Below the pieces are notes generated by a model, which ran no database searches, had not been told where the DNA came from, and saw only the letters and a program-made list of their open reading frames with translations. The position numbers and the translations under genes are program-made. Source: Lagopus muta (taxonomy: Eukaryota; Chordata; Aves; Galliformes; Phasianidae). Taken from it: a DNA stretch of 64,000 bases. Shown here piece by piece: positions 26,301-34,644 of the stretch. Every line of letters starts with the position of its first letter. Position 1 is the stretch's first letter. Location: the NCBI RefSeq assembly GCF_023343835.1, contig NC_064437.1, positions 12,551,001 to 12,615,000 of the forward strand. Direction: 5' to 3'.

Positions 26301-29300
26301 ATCTCTACCCATTTAATTGCTATTCTTATGAACACCGATTTTGTGTACATTAGTAAATGTCACTCTCACCAGATGTTTACTTTGGGGATTTGGACAGCAC
26401 CTGTGAATTACTGGAATCTAACTGTATTTTCCTACTCCCGTTTCAAACATATAGCTCAGATACACTCAGAAATTTTCAACTGAATTACATTTGACAGGTT
26501 CTACATGATTCATGATGAATAAAAATATTCTTTATTGAAACTGTCAGAATAAAATTAAAGAACTGACATTTTTTTCTGTTTCTTTTGCTTCAGGAATGAC
26601 TGGCAATTACCTACTAACAAACCCTCTTCTTCGACCACACGGCACTAACAACCCCTATAACACATTGCTCGCTGAAACTGTTGTATGTAATGCCCCTTCA
26701 GCTCCTGTGTTTAACTCACCAGGTGTGCTTATACTTCCTGAATAAAACCGCTTTTCTTGGCTTGCTCCAAATCCCTTCTTTTCCCTAGGTAGAAACTCAA
26801 GTTGCAATACCTTAGCCATACATTCAAAATTTCTGTCAGTTTGAGAAATGCAGTATTACCAATGTCAGCTTGTAAAACTGCACTATATTATAGTAATGCC
26901 TTTGCCGTAACAGTATTTACCAATAATTATCCATGTTTTTAACACAGGTGGCATAAATCTTAATATACTATTACAGGACTGACACCACATGGTCCGAGAG
27001 TCCATCTTCAAGATATATATCACTTAGAGGTATCATGTCTATGCAATGTAAGGTTGACTCTAAAGCTTGCTGAGAAAAACCTGCTCATGGAACAGATTAG
27101 GTACTAAAGCAATGCAAGGCATCTTGACACCTTTGGATACTGCAGCACAGAAAATTGTATCCAGCGTCAAACAGATCTATAGTATAGTGCAGCTTTATGG
27201 TAGATCATTTCCTTTAGGAAAATCATGAGATTAACAGTTAGAACAGTTTAGTTCTGTCAGCATAAAGGGTGTCATCACTTACCTAACATTTTGTTGTTAC
27301 ATCCTCTAGTTGCTTTTTTTAACTACAGTGCAGTTCATCAGTAAATATCTAGCAGTTTCTGTTAGATGAGTCGTTAAGATCACTTTAGTATTACTGGAAC
27401 AATAAATCTTTGATAAAGAGTTCATGTTTCCAGATTTTATTTCAAGTTTCCTTTTTAACTGAACTGTAGTTTCTATTTTCATTCTCTTGTTTTCTTACTT
27501 TCCTTATGCTTTCCTCTAGCAACCTACAGAGAGACAAGTATGGGAGTAAAACTTAACTTTGCCTATCAAATGTAAATTTTTTCAGCATGATTTTTAATGG
27601 GCACAATTAAAACATAACTAGCGGTCATGAAGTAGACTCAGCGGGCAAGTGGTTCACAATTTGCAAATGAAATGTTTCCACATTCAAAAAGTACTTGCAT
27701 ACTGCTTTTTGGAAAACAACATGAGGTCTGTAGCAAACCCCATTGGTAACGGAAGTTATACAATGCTGAAATAATTTGCTGTTCAAAACCAAAGCAGTGT
27801 CAAGCAGAAACGCTTAACAATTTACTTATATTTTTACATTCCCACAGTAATCTTGCTACAGGCTATGGAAAGATTTCAAATAATTACCTGATCATGGGCA
27901 ACAAAATTTGCCTCATCAAACCAATTTAAATATATTTTAGTATGCTTAACTCTGCAGTATATCATAGAAAACTCATTTTGGATTATCAGATACATTTTGG
28001 TATCTGCTTAGCAAAAGAAAAGAGAATTAAAATTATAGAATTAAATCACTTTCATGAGGGAAATGAATGCCAGCATGTGGTCCATGTGTTGTCTACTTTT
28101 ATAAATGCCATATGTTCTGCACAGCTAAAATCCATTGCAAGAAAAAGCCTTAGAACATATATGAAATTGCCAAACTACAAAGTTGTTTAATCAAAGCTTA
28201 AGGAGACCTTTCAAACAACCCTCATCTCTGTTTAAATCAGTATACATGAAGAGGAGCTAACAGTAACAGAGTTACAAAATGATTTGCAAATTACTTCAAA
28301 TTTATTCGGAAATTATTACTCTGCTTTCTAAAGTTGAAGACAAAACTCTTTCATGAGAAAATGCAATTACTTTTTAATTGAAAACAGTATTTTCCAGAGA
28401 AGATTGAATTTTCTAGGATAAGCTGCAGCTTTAATTATGAAAAAACAAACAAACAACAACAAAAACAAAAAATGTACAATCTTCTCCAAAACAACTTTTT
28501 TCTTATACTCCTCCAAGCCTTGCATATAATGCAGCAGCCTCACAGTGGTCAGTCTCATTTCAGTAAAGTCACTCCATTCTTTCTTCTGTAGATAAAGTGA
28601 TTTACTAGGAATGCTCTAACCATCCAACTTTCCATGATTCAGACTGTTTATTTTCTTTCAAAGTTTTTTCTTTTCCTTTGCTTGAGAAGCACTGTGCTGT
28701 CATAGTTTACATGTCTCTGTGTCTGTAGGAAATCCTTTTCTTTATTGTGTTATCCCCCCTTACTACCACCAAAAACAAAAAGTCAAAATCAAAGACCTTA
28801 ATCATCATAAGACTTCATTTTCTCCCCCTAAACTTATTTCATGTTTCTTAGCAGACTTACCCAATCTGTCATTTGTCCAGCAGCTACGAGATATCAGCCA
28901 TGGCTGATTTCCTCTTCCCATTCCACAACTAATATTTATTCTTTGGTTTAATTTCTGTGACACATACTTACAGAAATTTCTAACATTTCCGCATTTGACT
29001 TCCATGCCCATGGTAACTGTGGGCCTAACTCTTAATTAACTATTCCAGTTCATTCAGCGCTGTCACTGTGACTGATGCAGACTGCAGGCAAACTTTGACC
29101 TTTAGAAGCCTGGGGCCATTGTTGGCAGACAGAATTAGTACAAAAAAATTACATTAAGTGGGAAAAGAAAAGCTGTTATTGCTTAGTAATCTAATTTGCT
29201 GAACCCTTGCTCTGACTAAGTTGCTGAGAAGCTCAGTAATTCTTCATCATGTTACAATAAATCATTTTACTTTCTTTTATATATCAGCTACTCTTAGGCC

Positions 29301-30763
29301 AGATAGCCTGAGCAGACAGACATGATGTGAGTTGTCCAAAGTGAGTCATTCCACCTGCTGTCTATCGTGTTGTTGGATGGTGCTTGTGGGCCCTGGTCCC
29401 TGTAGTGTGAAAGATGGCTGTCCTTGTTTAACATAAATTCTTTGTATTTATCCATTTTTTTTCATTCTTTTCTTTACCTCATCTCAAAAAAAAAAAAAAA
29501 AAAAAAAAAAGGGAAAAATGTTAGAAACGTGTTAAAGTAGTTGCTTGCCAGTTATGTGGGTTTATGTTGTACATTTACCTTCAGTTATGTCTGTGATCTA
29601 ATTCCTTTTTAATTTAGTGTTGTTTAGGACAAATTCTGTTAATTTTCTTTCTTCTAAATCATAGTGACGTACTTCAAAACATAGATGTTTCCAAACAAAT
29701 TGCTTTGCATTACATATGCAAGGGCATGGAGTGAACAGTTCCTTGTGGAAGAGTCACAGAAATGACATTAAATTAAGAAATTAAAATGCCACTATTCCCC
29801 ACAGGAAATGCATGTTACTATTGTATAAAGGCATCTTTCCTATAAGGCGTGCAACTGTTTACATTTGGGAATGTTCAATAACCTAACTTTTCTCAAGTCC
29901 TACTTTCAAGTACAACTTTGTCCTGAACTACATTAAAGAATTTTGTTTAAAAAAAAAAATGTGTTAAGCATATCAGGCAATAACCAGAACCGTCCTTTTC
30001 TGTTTCAGGACATTCACTGAACAATGCCAGGGATACAAGTGCCATGGATACTCTACCGCTAAATGGTAATTTCAACAACAGCTACTCTTTGCGCAATGGT
30101 GACTATAACGACAGTGTGCAAGTTGTAGACTGTGGACTAAGCCTGAATGATACTGCTTTTGAGAAAATGATCATTTCAGAATTAGTGCACAACAACCTGC
30201 GGGGCAACAGCAAGAACCACAACCTGGAGCGCACACTGCCAGCCAAGGCTGTGATCGGTGGGAGTAGCAGCGAAGATGACGCCATCGTGGCAGACGCCTC
30301 ATCTTTGATGCACAGCGACACCCCTGGGCTGGAGCTGCACCACAAAGAGCTCGAGGCCCCACTTATTCCTCAGCGGACTCACTCCCTTCTGTACCAGCCC
30401 CAGAAGAAAGTGAAGACCGAGGGAACTGACAGCTATGTCTCACAGCTGACAGCCGAGGCTGACGACCACCTCCAGTCCCCCAACAGAGACTCTCTTTACA
30501 CAAGTATGCCCAACCTCAGAGACTCTCCGTACCCAGAGAGCAGCCCCGATGTTGAAGAAGATCTCTCTCCTTCCAGGAGAAGTGAAAACGAGGATGTTTA
30601 CTACAAGAGCATGCCAAATCTAGGAGCTGGCCATCAGCTTCAGATGTACTATCAAATCAGCAGGGGTAATAGCGACGGCTATATAATTCCCATTAACAAG
30701 GAAGGATGTATTCCAGAAGGAGATGTTAGAGAAGGACAAATGCAACTAGTGACAAGCCTTTAA
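2150..30763 (+). CDS. ADGRL3: ADGRL3 (latrophilin-3), 3' part of gene, 13 constitutive coding exons
   Basis: Adhesion GPCR of the plasma membrane; in vertebrates latrophilin-3 acts at synapses with teneurin and FLRT ligands (family knowledge). Coding segments: 2150-2333, 4269-4391, 4646-4851, 5904-6077, 7100-7309, 8300-8520, 9793-9859, 17593-17684, 19548-19716, 23301-23429, 23845-23941, 26594-26722, 30009-30763. All junctions are AG/GT and phases agree; the joined length is 2,556 nt, giving 851 residues plus stop. Domains by fragment residue: GAIN C-terminal part 1-170, GPS about 174-219, seven helices about 237-482, cytoplasmic tail to 851 ending VTSL. The tail ([34 protein letters not shown]) matches ADGRL3 rather than ADGRL1 or ADGRL2 as I remember them. 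The N-terminal lectin, olfactomedin and hormone-receptor domains lie upstream of the window. Nothing is broken: no frameshift or premature stop. Confidence 0.97.
2837..2849 (+). promoter_or_regulatory. ZNF143/SBS-type motif in intron
   Basis: ACTACATCTCCCA fits ACTAYRNNNCCCR, the ZNF143-associated motif, and continues with TAATGCAG as many such sites do. It lies in the intron after the first exon of the window. A single motif may be chance or a repeat remnant. Confidence 0.35.
4269..4391 (+). CDS. ADGRL3: ADGRL3 exon, GAIN domain segment (residues 62-102)
   Basis: 123-nt exon, phase 1 to phase 1, preceded by a long T tract and AG at 4267-4268 and followed by GTGAGT at 4392. It reads [20 protein letters not shown] and ends at QNSRN, matching the GAIN beta-strand region of latrophilins. 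The first codon is completed by the G carried over from the exon ending at 2333. No open reading frame of ordinary ORF-calling length covers it because the exon is short. Confidence 0.93.
4646..4851 (+). CDS. ADGRL3: ADGRL3 exon, GAIN domain segment (residues 103-171)
   Basis: 206-nt exon, phase 1 to phase 0. The acceptor is TTTTGTAG ending at 4645; the donor is GTGAGT at 4852, after the codons for HID. It encodes [14 protein letters not shown], the sequon-containing STENAT, and [24 protein letters not shown], the beta-rich part of GAIN just before the GPS. Only 254 bases separate it from the previous exon. Confidence 0.95.
5904..6077 (+). CDS. ADGRL3: ADGRL3 exon, GPS autoproteolysis motif and tethered agonist (residues 172-229)
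   Basis: 174-nt exon, phase 0 to 0, acceptor CTCTCAG ending 5903, donor GTAGGT at 6078. It encodes the complete GPS: cysteines at fragment residues 180, 199, 211 and 213, tryptophans at 183 and 194, and the cleavage tripeptide H215-L216|T217. All residues needed for self-cleavage are present. After cleavage, TNFAILMA would be the new N-terminus (the Stachel tethered agonist). Three N-glycosylation sequons are visible (NCS, NYS, NKT). The exon end at 6077 was chosen over the GT at 6082 because only it keeps phase 0 with the following YKDG exon. Confidence 0.96.
7100..7309 (+). CDS. ADGRL3: ADGRL3 exon, TM1 and TM2 (residues 230-299)
   Basis: 210-nt exon, phase 0 to 0, acceptor TTTCTAG ending 7099, donor GTAAGT at 7310. 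It starts [10 protein letters not shown], then a hydrophobic helix about residues 238-263 (TM1), the loop [13 protein letters not shown], and TM2 about 273-293 ending FLIGID. The exon ends in TEYT; the human protein as I recall it has TKYA here, so this is a small lineage difference at the first extracellular loop. Confidence 0.96.
8300..8520 (+). CDS. ADGRL3: ADGRL3 exon, TM3 and TM4 (residues 300-372)
   Basis: 221-nt exon, phase 0 to 2, acceptor CTTTGCAG ending 8299, donor GTAAGT at 8521. It encodes [10 protein letters not shown]3 about 303-330 with the adhesion-[14 protein letters not shown] signature, the loop [13 protein letters not shown]4 about 342-362, and the start of extracellular loop 2. 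C302 is the conserved cysteine expected to pair with the ECL2 cysteine in the next exon. Confidence 0.96.
9793..9859 (+). CDS. ADGRL3: ADGRL3 exon, ECL2 and start of TM5 (residues 373-395)
   Basis: 67-nt exon, phase 2 to 0, acceptor TTCCACAG ending 9792, donor GTAAGA at 9860. Together with the GC carried over, it reads [20 protein letters not shown] and ends IIL. It includes the ECL2 disulphide cysteine in ACW and the first half of TM5. It is too short to appear as an ORF and was placed by splice phase and by the family sequence. Confidence 0.95.
11290..11490 (-). mobile_element. LTR-like interspersed repeat, copy 1
   Basis: On the minus strand this copy starts TGTAGCAGAAATGCTGAGTC, continues through the shared core TTGAGCACCTGGTG, contains GGTGGA and CTCCACCCCTTCC, and a TATA-like CATTTAAGGG, and ends at a consensus splice donor (AAAG|GTAAGC). 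Copies at 57039-57254 and 58573-58809 share the start, core and donor. A TG start with a TATA-like box suggests an endogenous-retrovirus LTR, but no CA end or target duplication was found. Family not identified. Confidence 0.55.
14413..14515 (-). mobile_element. CR1 LINE 3'-end fragment
   Basis: Plus strand reads GGTTGGAAAGGTCTTTAGAT, then a CAACCTCCTGCTCCAAACAG segment and GCTCTGAGCTCAG, the reverse complement of a CR1 3' end. Old and short; the right boundary is uncertain. Confidence 0.6.
17593..17684 (+). CDS. ADGRL3: ADGRL3 exon, end of TM5 and third intracellular loop (residues 396-425)
   Basis: 92-nt exon, phase 0 to 2, acceptor TTTTGACAG ending 17592, donor GTAAGT at 17685. It encodes [20 protein letters not shown] (end of TM5) and the loop [10 protein letters not shown]. 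It sits 7.7 kb downstream of the previous exon. The following two cassette exons share its phase, so all splice combinations stay in frame. Confidence 0.95.
18433..18445 (+). promoter_or_regulatory. Paired TGCATG (RBFOX) motifs upstream of the 45-nt exon
   Basis: TGCATG at 18433-18438 and 18440-18445, separated by one base and about 75-88 nt upstream of the cassette. TGCATG is the RBFOX binding motif; upstream intronic sites usually favour exon skipping (established for the family). The downstream pyrimidine run (18470-18513, rich in CTCTCT and TTCCT) also fits PTB binding. Confidence 0.55.
18521..18565 (+). CDS. ADGRL3: ADGRL3 alternative 45-nt exon in third intracellular loop
   Basis: 45-nt cassette, phase 2 to 2. 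The acceptor is CACACCAG ending 18520, preceded by a pyrimidine-rich stretch free of AG for about 50 nt; the donor is GTAAGA at 18566. With the preceding AA it reads [15 protein letters not shown]. This matches a loop insertion I recall from mammalian latrophilin isoforms. It lies between TM5 and TM6, the main G-protein-contacting loop. Two adjacent TGCATG motifs (18433-18445) lie upstream, suggesting RBFOX control. Confidence 0.9.
18854..18880 (+). CDS. ADGRL3: ADGRL3 27-nt microexon in third intracellular loop
   Basis: 27-nt cassette, phase 2 to 2, acceptor GCTTTCTAG ending 18853, donor GTAAGA at 18881. After the 45-nt exon it reads GYEDNKPFI and then continues into K-SWVLG of the next constitutive exon. 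It can be included alone or with the 45-nt exon without breaking frame. A TGC lies just upstream of the acceptor, as in SRRM4-dependent neuronal microexons (inference). Recognised from the matching stretch in mammalian latrophilin isoforms. Confidence 0.9.
19548..19716 (+). CDS. ADGRL3: ADGRL3 exon, TM6 and TM7 (residues 426-482)
   Basis: 169-nt exon, phase 2 to 0, acceptor TTTTACAG ending 19547, donor GTAAGT at 19717. It encodes [20 protein letters not shown] (TM6, with the conserved TWSFG), the short extracellular loop NEGTVV, and TM7 [19 protein letters not shown] followed by HCALQKK, where the cytoplasmic tail begins. Reading through the donor would stop after about 30 codons; that extension is not part of the protein. 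Confidence 0.96.
19717..23300 (+). other. ADGRL3 intron (3.6 kb)
   Basis: No coding exon or transposon recognised. The only structure noted is an exact 18-bp tandem duplication at 22423-22458 and a short imperfect GACAGGGAA repeat near 22905. Confidence 0.7.
22423..22458. repeat. Exact 18-bp tandem duplication
   Basis: TGTTAATGCACATTACAA occurs twice head to tail with no mismatch, in an ADGRL3 intron. Confidence 0.95.
23301..23429 (+). CDS. ADGRL3: ADGRL3 exon, membrane-proximal cytoplasmic tail (residues 483-525)
   Basis: 129-nt exon, phase 0 to 0, acceptor TCCATAG ending 23300, donor GTAACA at 23430. It encodes [20 protein letters not shown] and a serine/threonine-rich segment ending SSGTQ. 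The cysteine pair after HSY is a candidate palmitoylation site (inference). A multiple of three in length, so skipping would stay in frame. Confidence 0.95.
23845..23941 (+). CDS. ADGRL3: ADGRL3 exon, cytoplasmic tail (residues 526-557)
   Basis: 97-nt exon, phase 0 to 1, acceptor TTAACAG ending 23844, donor GTCAGT at 23942. It reads [20 protein letters not shown] and continues [12 protein letters not shown]. The basic then serine-rich sequence is typical of latrophilin tails and offers phosphorylation sites. Only 415 bases of intron separate it from the preceding exon. Confidence 0.95.
23942..26593 (+). other. ADGRL3 intron (2.65 kb)
   Basis: AT-rich; contains an A-rich tract near 24573-24600 and a (TA)n run near 24975-24992. 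No alternative exon recognised. Confidence 0.7.
26594..26722 (+). CDS. ADGRL3: ADGRL3 exon, cytoplasmic tail, in-frame cassette candidate (residues 558-600)
   Basis: 129-nt exon, phase 1 to 1, acceptor TTGCTTCAG ending 26593. It encodes [20 protein letters not shown], then [22 protein letters not shown]. Skipping preserves frame, and paralogous ADGRL2 isoforms are known with and without this block. The donor GTGTGC at 26723 is a poor match to consensus. Readthrough would add GVLILPE and then a stop embedded in an AATAAA at 26741. Confidence 0.94.
27520..27571 (+). CDS. ADGRL3: ADGRL3 alternative C-tail exon with two donors (18 or 52 nt)
   Basis: Acceptor TTTCCTCTAG ends at 27519. Outer donor GTAAAT at 27572 gives 52 nt; inner donor GTATGG at 27538 gives 18 nt. 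In phase 1 it reads [17 protein letters not shown]. With the 52-nt form the final exon is entered in another frame, reads [19 protein letters not shown], and stops at 30067-30069, a 637-residue fragment without the PDZ ligand. The [11 protein letters not shown] and [13 protein letters not shown] stretches match the short-tail variant of ADGRL2 as I remember it, which argues for a real conserved exon. The 18-nt form adds six residues and keeps the long tail. Confidence 0.85.
27572..30008 (+). other. ADGRL3 last intron (2.4 kb)
   Basis: Lies between the alternative tail cassette and the last exon. Contains a CAAA-rich tract near 28440 and an uninterrupted A run at about 29487-29510. No coding exon recognised. 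Confidence 0.7.
29487..29510. repeat. A24 tract in last ADGRL3 intron
   Basis: Long uninterrupted A run followed by GGG. No recognisable retroposed body upstream. Confidence 0.8.
30009..30763 (+). CDS. ADGRL3: ADGRL3 last coding exon, long cytoplasmic tail with PDZ ligand (residues 601-851)
   Basis: 755 nt from acceptor TTTCAG (ending 30008) to TAA at 30761-30763. Codes for [20 protein letters not shown] and a tail rich in serine and acidic residues, including [19 protein letters not shown] and [20 protein letters not shown]. It contains two copies of an S-M-P-N-L motif ([10 protein letters not shown] and [10 protein letters not shown]). The C-terminus VTSL is a class I PDZ ligand; latrophilin tails bind SHANK scaffolds (family knowledge). 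The sequence is nearly collinear with human ADGRL3 as I recall it. A second frame, used after the 52-nt cassette, ends at 30069. Confidence 0.97.
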
Positions 30764-30938
30764 TAGTGTAGCAAAGAAATATTAAAGGCCATGTACAAGT
30801 ATTAAAAAGACTTAATTGGCCCCGTGCAGGCTCCCTCGTATCTGCTTGAAGAGACAATTCTGTTGACCCTGTGGTTCTCCTCTGTAATGGGGATGACTGG
30901 ACCTCGCAGTTCTGTGAATTTTTATAAAACAAAAACTT

Positions 30939-30946
30939 TGTATATA
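30939..30946 (+). promoter_or_regulatory. Pumilio response element, TGTATATA
   Basis: Exact match to TGTANATA in the 3' UTR, 176 nt after the stop. A second match, TGTAAATA, lies at 31097-31104. Pumilio sites often repress mRNAs in neurons; function here is inferred from motif only. Confidence 0.45.
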
Positions 30947-31047
30947 CACAGAGTATACTAAAATGAATTATTTGTTACAAAGAAAATACCAACAAGGTAT
31001 TTTAAGATATCTTCTGCTGCTGAATTTAACAAAATTGTGAAAAAAGA

Positions 31048-31053
31048 AATAAA
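31048..31053 (+). terminator. ADGRL3: Proximal poly(A) signal AATAAA
   Basis: AATAAA about 285 nt after the stop codon, in an A-rich context; would give a short 3' UTR containing only the first Pumilio-type site. Usage is unproven. Confidence 0.4.
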
Positions 31054-31732
31054 ACACTTTCCAGCCATTTTACTGCAGCAGTTTGTGAACTAAATTTGTA
31101 AATATGGCTGCACCATTTTTTTTTTCCTAGGCCTACATTGTATTATATACAAGGCGTAGGCTCTAAAATCCTGTGGGACAAATTTACTGTACCTTACTAT
31201 TCCTGACAAGACTTGCAAAAGCAGGAGAGATATTCTGCATCAGTTTGCAGTTCACTGCAAATCTTTTCCATTAAGGCAAAGATTGAATACATGTCTAACC
31301 ACTAGCAATCAAGCCACAGGCCTTATTTCATATATTTCCTCAACTGTACAATGAACCGTTCTCATGAAAAAAATGGCTAAAGAAATTATATTTTGTTCTA
31401 TTGCTAGGGTAAAATAAATACATTTGTGTCCAACTGAAATATAATTGTCATTAAAAATAATTTTAAGAGTTTGAAGAAAATATTGTGAATCGCTCTTGGT
31501 TGCACATATGTTATAAGCTGTTTTTCTTACACTCTGTTCATAGTACAGTAGTATGTTTAAAATGCAAGTTCTGCCCGTTTTTCACTTATTTTTCACTGTA
31601 AACAGTGTTCTGCTTTGACAAGTTAGGTTTTATTCTTTTCTTTTTTTAATTTTTATTGCCAAAAACATAATTTGGGGAGAAAATTGTTTTAGAAGCCAAT
31701 TATGCCAAGCCTTGCACAAATTTGGTATAGGT

Positions 31733-31864
31733 AATAAAGATTGTAACTCAGTTCCCTGTTCATTCTTAACCAGGGTTGGGTGGTAAGGGGCAAAGGGGAC
31801 ACTGGACACTTCTCACAAACTTTCTCGTGAATAAAAGGTGCCTGTCCTTTAAAAAATAAATAAA
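31733..31864 (+). terminator. ADGRL3: Cluster of poly(A) signals
   Basis: Four AATAAA hexamers (31733, 31830, 31855, 31859) within 132 nt, followed by T-rich sequence. This density makes it the best candidate for a main ADGRL3 cleavage region. A further AATAAA lies at 32051-32056. Confidence 0.5.
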
Positions 31865-33645
31865 ACATAACTATTACTCTTCCATATTCCTTCTGTCTAT
31901 ATTTAGTAATTAATTTATTTTATGATAAAAATCTAATGAAATGTAAATTGTTTCAACTAAATTCTGCTTTTTTCATCCCTTTGTGTAAACTTGTTAATAA
32001 TGAGCCCATCACTAATATCCAGTGTAAAGTTTAACACCTGTTTGACAGTAAATAAATGTGAATTTTTTTCCAAATAGGTAAAATGTGCATTATTATGTAC
32101 AAAGCATAATTGGCATCAGCAAGTCCTTTGACCCAGCTGTATCCTGCTTAGAATGGCTTCTTTACATTTTATGATTTAAGTGTTGAGAATACAATAGAAA
32201 CTGTGTAGTGCTACAGAAGAGTTCATCTTTACTATTCATTACCTTAGTCACAATTAAATAGGATCAAATTCAGACATAGCAGGGTCATTGGGAAAAAGTA
32301 CTGTAATTTCATATATTTACACAGTTTTTAAGTAGGCATATGTATTGAAATAAAATACCACTATCATAGTCTCAGCAACAGTAATTAGCAGTAATTATTA
32401 GTGATGAAGATATATTCTTGTAGCAGGAAAAACGTAAGCAGCATTTGGGTAGTACTCAGAGTGCTATACAAATAATCAATCCATCACCGTTTTGAATTAG
32501 ATAAGTGAGCATGACTGCCCTCATTTCTATCAGACAGGAAAACTGCAGAAGGCAGCCCAAGATGTTATCTACAAATAAGTGGCAAAATTGGAAGTCTGAA
32601 ATCTTTGTTTCCTTGGTTCCCAAGCCTCTTTCTGTCCCTCTAACACCAGGGCTTCTCACAGATCATGCCAAGGACTTCATTTGTTACAGCTTCCGAAAAT
32701 GCTTTCCTTCATTATCACAGAGGCCACTGTTTCATGTGTGGCCAGTGTGACTGAATACAGGCATGACAACAGCAAAAATTCATTTGAAAGCCTTATAAAT
32801 TCTAAGTTGCTTCTAAACTGCTAGTATATATAAAGCTCCATTAGGAATATATATTGATGCACAATAGTTTTGCATAGGTGCATTTTGAAAAAGTTTGGAT
32901 TTCAAAAAAATTCTGGGGGCAAGAACTCCTGGTATTGAGACAGATCTAACTCTATAAAAAATACCTGGGTAAATGTAACCTCATAGCTCAGATAACCTCA
33001 GTATATCTGTAATCAGGCCTGTGACTGTAGCAGTTATCACTGAAGACAAAGGCATCTTTACTGTATCCTACTGGTAACTCTTGCCAGTAAGTTCCTTAAT
33101 ACTTAGAAGTTACTATCTTCATGTCAAAGTCATTTAAAATTTAATCAGAAACTGTTTACTTCTGTTTAATAGAGATGCTTTAAAAAAATCTGAAGTCTCT
33201 GTGAAGTAAGGGTTTGTTCTGATTCAGGGTATACCAGCAGACACTTTGGAGCAAAAGGATTCCCTTGGTCTGCCTGGCAACTTAAAAACATACCTGCTGC
33301 CTTCTACCTAGGAAATCACGTCTTAGGGATTTAAACCCATGGTGCTCAAGTAATTACAGTACATGACCTAGTAACATCACCAGCTTTCAGCAGAATATTC
33401 CACCCTAATTCAAGCGAGTACTCCTTTGTGTCACACTGTCTAACTAGCAGTGGTGAAACTATATGCTGGAAGGTTTGTAGCATTGTGATATTAAAAATAT
33501 AACCAATTGCAAATGTAACAAGTATTCATAAAATAAAAGAAAATTGAGCTGATGAACCTAAGATGAACCAGCTGAACCTAAGTATCACACCGGAATTCTT
33601 TTGTTAGCTTCTCTGTAGTATAGATGTTGCTTTTTAGCAAGCCTG

Positions 33646-33663
33646 TTTTTTTTTTTTTTTTTT
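33646..33663. repeat. T18 tract
   Basis: Uninterrupted T run in intergenic sequence, followed by further T-rich sequence. No element identified beside it. Confidence 0.85.
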
Positions 33664-34611
33664 CCTTTTTATTTTTTCTTTTAATGTTTTGATAGTGAAA
33701 TGTCCTGTGTTTAGCTAGCAGCTAGCAGTCAATAGCTTGCCAAATTTCTGTTGGTGTAACTTCTCAGTGTAGTAGATTACAATATAATTATATAGCTGAC
33801 AGCTTATTGTAATTTCTTTGTGTTCTCTCTCACGTTCCTGCCATCTTGTCTTGGGATCAGAAGGACAGAAGAATTGAGAGGAAGAGTTCAAGAATAGCAA
33901 AATAATGACAGCAGAATTAATGGAAACAAGTGTTTGTCCAGGGTCACCAGTTAACCAGTTCCTACGATGGTGCCAAGGATATGCTGCTATTTTAGGCACT
34001 GTCTTTCAGAAGAGCTGTAATTTTCTTATGGCTAGTAATCTCCTGTTACTATCAGTGTTAACCCTACTGGCTCCATCCAATTCTTCCTTGTAACTTCAGT
34101 CCAGTTATATTCCAGCAAAAGATTAAATGGGATGTGCATTTAGTGAACTGTTGTATAATGGTGCTATGCATTGTTTAATATAAAATACATCTCAATTCTA
34201 CATAAGTGAACCATAACATGAAGAAATGCAACACTGGTAATACCTTTATAGTTAGAATTAACCTTTATCTGTGAACTCTACAATCCACCTTTGCTTCTTT
34301 TAAATTGGAAATGAAATTACTAATAAAGTTTACATACATTCACTTACATAGACAATAAAAGGTGTTTCAAATTGACGGAAGTTATGGATAAAATATGTGT
34401 CATTTTATGTCCTAATTTTTAAGGAATTTTTCTTTCTGAACTGAACAGACATTAACAGAATAACAAAAATAACTGTTCCCTGTATACTGTTACCCAATTT
34501 TGCCTCAAAACTAACAAAGCTTGTCTTCCATAATTGATTATGTGACAACTTAGGATAAAGTTCTCTCTGAATGTAGCTTTTTAAAATCAAGAGTTGCTGC
34601 AGGCAGACAGC

Positions 34612-34643
<32 letters not shown>
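34612..34643. repeat. Microsatellite (TA)n(CA)n
   Basis: TA repeats run directly into about eleven CA units. Simple repeat, likely polymorphic. Confidence 0.9.

Positions 34644-34644
<1 letters not shown>

Larger units (their letters stand above)
30764..32080 (+). other. ADGRL3: ADGRL3 3' untranslated region (end approximate)
   Basis: AT-rich, non-coding sequence directly after the stop codon, with AATAAA at 31048, 31413, 31733, 31830, 31855, 31859 and 32051. The cluster at 31733-31864 and the last signal suggest distal cleavage near 31.9-32.1 kb. Two Pumilio-type TGTANATA sites (30939-30946, 31097-31104) are present. The real end needs 3'-end reads; the UTR could run further. Confidence 0.7.

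Noticed and set aside
30103..30362. Minus-strand ORFs of 80 and 63 codons opposite the last exon
   Set aside because: Antisense shadows of the conserved ADGRL3 tail coding sequence.
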